Shown here in pieces: positions 15,001 to 21,000 of a DNA stretch of 64,000 nucleotides; the stretch's first letter is position 1, and each line of letters begins with the position of its first letter. Below the pieces are notes generated by a model that saw nothing but the letters and a program-made list of their open reading frames with translations, made no database searches and was not told the DNA's origin. Made by a program: the position numbers and the translations under genes. Origin of the DNA: Micavibrio sp. (GTDB lineage Bacteria > Pseudomonadota > Alphaproteobacteria > Micavibrionales > Micavibrionaceae); assembly GCA_012960155.1 (NCBI GenBank), contig DUBU01000013.1, forward strand, positions 25,816 to 89,815, in the 5' to 3' direction.

Positions 15001-18000
15001 GGGTTACACAAGCTTTACGTTCCAGGTGCAGGATGACGGCGGCACGGATAATGGCGGTGTTGATATCGATCAAAGCGCAAATACAGTGACCTTCGATGTG
15101 ACATCCGTGAACGATGAACCTGACGGTACGGATAACACCGTTACAACGCTTGAAGATACAGATTACACATTTACAGCGGCCGAGTTTGGCTTCACCGATC
15201 CGAATGATAATCCAGACAACAACCTGCTGAATGTTATTATTACAACGCTTCCTGCAAGCGGCGGCACATTGACGCTGGCTGCGGGCGCGTCTGCCCCCGG
15301 TCCTGTTGTTGCGGGGCAGGTGATCAGTGCCGCTGATCTGGACTTCCTTGTTTACAGTCCGCCGCTTGATGTGAACGGCTTGGCAGCGGATAGCTTCACA
15401 TTCCAAGTGCAGGATGATGATGGCGTTGCCAATGGCGGTCAGGATACAGACCAGACGCCAAATACGATGACGGTTGATATTACATCCGTGAACGATGCAC
15501 CTGAGGGTACGGATAACACCGTCACGACGCTCGAAGATACTGACTATGTCTTTACGACAACTGATTTCGGTTTCACTGACCCGAAAGATAATCCTGATAA
15601 CAACCTGCTGAATGTTATTATTGATACGCTTCCTGCCAGCGGTACTTTGACGCTTGCCGCGGGTGCGTCTGCCCCCGGTGCGGTGGTTGCAGGGCAGGTG
15701 ATTAGTGCGGCTGATATTGCGTTCCTGACATTTACGCCTGTTGCCGATGAAAATGGCGCGGCTTACGCAAACTTTGATTTCCGTGTTCAGGATGATGACG
15801 GCGTTGCCAATGGCGGTGCGGATACAGATCCGATTGCCAATACAATGACGATCGATATCACGTCGGTGAACGATGCGCCTGACGGTACGGATATTACGCT
15901 CAGCACGCTGGAAGATACGCCATATACATTCAGCGATGCTGACTTCGGCTTTACGGATCCGAATGATAGCCCCGCCAATAATTTTGCGAATGTCATTATT
16001 ACGACACTGCCTGCGAACGGCATTCTTGAGCTGAGCGGTGTTGCCGTGACAACAGGTCAAGTGATTGCGGTTGGTGATATCCCGAACCTGACCTTTACGC
16101 CTGCGGCGAATGAGCATGGTGTCGGTTACGATACATTTACATTCCAAGTGCAGGATGATGACGGCACAGCGAATGGTGGTCAGGATACAGATCAGACTCC
16201 GAATGTTGTGACGTTTGATGTTGTGTCTGTGAACGATGAGCCGACAGGTGCGGATAATACCGTTACAACGCTGGAAGATACCGACTACGTCTTTACGACA
16301 GCTGATTTCGGTTTTGATGATCCGAATGATACGCCGAATAATAATCTGCTGAACGTCATTATCACGACTTTGCCGACGAACGGTACGCTGTTCCTTGATG
16401 TCGGTGCGTCTGCCCCAGGTGCGGTTGTTGCGGGTCAGGCGATCAGTGCAGCGGATGTGGCGTTCCTGACATTTACGCCGCTGCCTGATGAAAATGGCGC
16501 AGGTTACGATAGCTTTACGTTCCAGGTTCAGGATGATGACGGCACAGCGAATGGTGGTCAGGATACAGACCAGACTCCGAATCTGATGACCATTGATGTC
16601 ACATCTGTGAACGATGCCCCTGCGGGTACGGATGCGACACTGACGACGTTGGAAGATACGCCATATACATTTGCTGCGGCAGATTTCGGCTTTACAGACC
16701 CGAATGATGATCCTGACAACAACCTGCTGAATGTGATTATTGATACGCTGCCGGTTGATGGTGTGCTGGAATTGAGCGGCGTTGCGGTAACAGCAGGGCA
16801 AGTGATTGCTGCGGCTGATATTCCGAACCTTGTCTTTACGCCTGCAGCGAATGAAAACGGCGCAGCATATGCCAGCTTTGATTTCCGTGTGCAGGATGAT
16901 GACGGCACGGCCAATGGCGGTGCGGATACTGACCTGACAGCCAACACGATTACATTTGATGTCACATCTGTGAACGATGAACCTGCGGGTGCGGATAATA
17001 CCGTGACAACGCTTGAAGATACGGATTACGTCTTCACAGCGGCTGAGTTTGGATTTACCGATCCGTTTGATAGCCCCGCCAATAATCTCCTGAATGTGAT
17101 TATTACAACCCTGCCTGCGGGCGGCGGTACGTTGACACTGGGTGCTGGCGCATCTGCCCCTGGTCCTGTTGTTGCGGGTCAGGCGATCAGTGCTGCTGAC
17201 CTTGCATTCCTGACCTTTACGCCATCCCTGAATGCCAATGGCGCTGGGGCAGATAGCTTTACATTCCAAGTGCAGGATGATGACGGCACGGCCAATGGCG
17301 GTCAGGATACAGACCAAAGCCCGAATGTGATGACGGTTGATGTTATCTCCGTAAATGATGCGCCTGATGGTACGGATATTACAATCAGCACGCTGGAAGA
17401 TACGGCTTATACATTCTCGCCGGCGATCTTTGGCTTTACGGATGCTGCGGATAGCCCGGCCAATAACTTTGTTGAAGTGACGATTGATATATTGCCTGCC
17501 AGCGGCACGCTTACACTGTCAGGTGTGCCTGTAACGGCGGGGCAGGTCATTACCGTCGGTGATCTAACCAATTTGGTCTTCACGCCTGTTGCCGACGAAA
17601 ATGGCGCGGGTTACGCAAGCTTTGATTTCACCGTTCGCGATGATGGCGGCACGGCGAATGGCGGTGTTGATACCGACCCTGTGCCGAATACGGTGACAAT
17701 CGATGTGATCAGTGTGAATGATGAACCGTTCGGTGCTGACAACACAGTGAATACGCTAGAGGATACTGACTACGTCTTCACAGTGGCAGACTTTGGCTTT
17801 ACCGATCCGAATGATACCCCAGCCAATAACCTGCTGAATATCCGCATTGATACTATCCCTGCGGGCGGCGTTCTGACGCTAGCTGCGGGCGCGAGTGCGG
17901 CAGGTCCTGTGACAGCAGGGCAGGTCATTAGTGCTGCGGATATCGCATTCCTGACTTACACGCCGCCAGCTAACGAGCATGGCAATGCATACGATACGTT

Positions 18001-21000
18001 TACATTCAGTGTTCAGGATGACGGCGGCACGTTGTTCGGCGGTGTTGATTACGATCAGACACCGAATACAATGACGATCGATATCACGTCGGTGAACGAT
18101 GCGCCTGACGGTACGGATATTACGCTCAGCACGCTGGAAGATACGCCATATACATTTGCCGCGGCAGATTTTGGCTTCACGGATGTGAACGATGATAACC
18201 CTGTAAACAACTTCCAGAATGTGATTATTACGACATTGCCTGCGAGTGGTATTCTGGAGTTGTCAGGTGTGGCTGTGACAGCTGGCCAAGTGATTGCGGT
18301 TGGTGATATTCCGAACCTGACCTTTACGCCTGATCTGGATGAATATGGCGCGGGTTACACAGACTTTACGTTCCAAGTGCAGGATGATGGCGGTACGGCC
18401 AATACAGGCGTGGATATCGACCCGACACCGAATACAGTGACATTCGATGTTGTTGCCGTGAACGATGCCCCTGATGGCGCGGATATCACGCTGACAACAC
18501 GTGAAGACGAGCCGCTGATATTTACGGCGGCAGATTTTGGCTTTAGCGATGCTAACGATAATCCTGATCCGCATAATCTGCAGTCTGTGATTATTACGAC
18601 TGTGCCTGCGATCGGTACGTTCGAGCTAGCGGCTGGCGCGTCTGCCCCCGGTATTGTTACAGCTGGTCAGGTGATTAGTGCTGCGGACATTCCGTTCCTG
18701 ACATTCACGCCTGTTGCCAATGAGCATGGCGCAAGTTACGCGGACTTCACATTCCAAGTCGTTGATGATGGCGGTACGGCGAATGGCGGTGTTGATACCG
18801 ATCCTGTGCCGAATACAGTGACAATCGATGTGACATCTGTAAACGATGCACCGCTCGGCGCGGATAATAGTGCAACAATTCTGGAAGATAATGACTACGT
18901 CTTTAATGTTGCTGATTTCGGTTACACAGATCCGAGCGATACACCGCCGAACAACTTTGCCAATGTGATTATTACGGCGCTGCCAGCGCGTGGCACATTG
19001 ACACTGGCGGCTGGCGCATCTGCTGCGGGTCCTGTGACAGCAGGCCAAGTAATCAGCGTTGCTGATATTCCGTTCCTGACTTACAGCTCTGTGGCCAATG
19101 AACATGGCGCGAATTACGCGGATATCTTCTTCCAAGTTCAGGATGATGGCGGTACGGCCAATACAGGCGTAGACACTGATCCAGTGGCTAATGTCTTCCG
19201 TTTCCACGTAACAAGCGTGAACGATGAGCCGCTGGGTACGGATAATACCGTGACGACGCTTGAAGATACGCCGTTTACATTTACGGCTGCGAATTTCGGC
19301 TTTACCGATCCGCAAGATGATAACCCAGCTAATAACCTGCTGAACGTGATTATTGATACGTTGCCTGTCAGCGGTACGTTGACGCTCGCGGCTGGTGCAT
19401 CTGCGCCAGGTCCTGTTGTTGCGGGACAGGTGATTAGTGCTGCTGATCTGTCTTATCTGGTCTTTACACCTGTCGCCAATGAACATGGTACGGGTTACGC
19501 AGACTTTACGTTCCGCGTTCAGGATGATGGCGGTACGGCGAATGGCGGTATTGATACTGACCAGATTGCCAATACGATGACGGTCGATGTGATTTCTGTG
19601 AATGATGCGCCGCTGGGCGCGGATAACAGCGCAACAATTCTTGAGGACTTTGATTACGTCTTTAATGTTGCTGATTTCGGCTTTACCGACCCGAGTGATA
19701 GCCCCGCCAATAACTTTGTCAATGTCATCATTGATACGCTGCCTGCTGATGGCACGCTGTTCTTGGCGGCTGGCGCGTCTGCTGCGGGTCCTGTGACGGC
19801 AGGGCAGGTGATCAGTGTTGCGGATATTCCGTTCCTGACATTCAGCCCTGTGGCGAACGAGCATGGCGCGAATTACGCAGACTTTACATTCCGTGTGCAG
19901 GATGATGGCGGCACATTGTTCGGCGGTGCGGATACCGACCCTGTTGCCAATACATTTACATTCCACGTGACAAGCGTGAATGATGAACCGCTGGGTGCGG
20001 ATAACACAGTGACGACGCTTGAGGATACAGAGTTTGTCTTTAGCGCAGCTGACTTTGGCTTTACCGATCCGCAGGATGATAACCCTGCGAATAATCTTGC
20101 CAATGTGATCATTGATACAATTCCGACGGACGGCACGCTGTATCTGGATGTGGGTTCAAGTGCGCCGGGTGTTGTGACGGCAGGTCAAGTGATCAGCGCG
20201 GCTGATTTGGCCTTCCTGACATTCAGCCCTGCGGCCAATGAGCATGGCACTGGTTACGCAGATTTTACATTCCGCGTACAGGATGATGGCGGTACGGCCA
20301 ATGGCGGTATTGATACCGATCAGATCGCAAACACGATGACCATCAATGTCACATCTGTGAATGATGCGCCTGCGGGTACGGATAATACAGTCTCTACACT
20401 TGAAGACACGGACTACATCTTTAGTGTGGCTGACTTTGGCTTTACCGATCCGAATGATAATCCCGATAACAACTTCCAGAATGTGATTATTACGACGCTT
20501 CCTGTCAGTGGTACGTTGACGCTGGCTGCGGGCGCGAGTGCTGCAGGTCCTGTGACTGCTGGTCAGGTGATTAGCGTTGCGGACATTCCGTTCCTGACAT
20601 TTACACCGACGGCGAACGAGCATGGTGCAGGTTATGCTGACTTTACGTTCCAAGTGCAGGATGATGACGGCACAGCGAATGGTGGTCAGGACACAGATCA
20701 GACACCGAATACAATGACGATTGACGTGGTGCAGGTCAACGATGCACCTGTATCGGCTGATAATACGATTACAACAAACGAAGATACGCCTTACGTCTTT
20801 AACGGTACGGAATTTGTATTTACGGATCCGATTGACGGGGCAACAGGCACGCTTGATAACTTCCAGGCTGTACGTATTGTGACACTGCCACCGCGCGGTA
20901 CATTGACGCTGGCGGCCGGTTCGTCTGCCCCTGGTGCAGTGAGCGCAGGGCAATATATTGCAGTGGCGGATCTGCCATTCTTGATCTATACCCCGAATGC

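Noticed and set aside
14912-17317. An 801-codon open frame on the minus strand within the giant gene, and many shorter ones
   Set aside because: They mirror the repeat period of the plus-strand gene. Their products are Arg/Ile/Cys-rich without domain signs, as expected from the reverse of GAT- and GGC-rich repeats.
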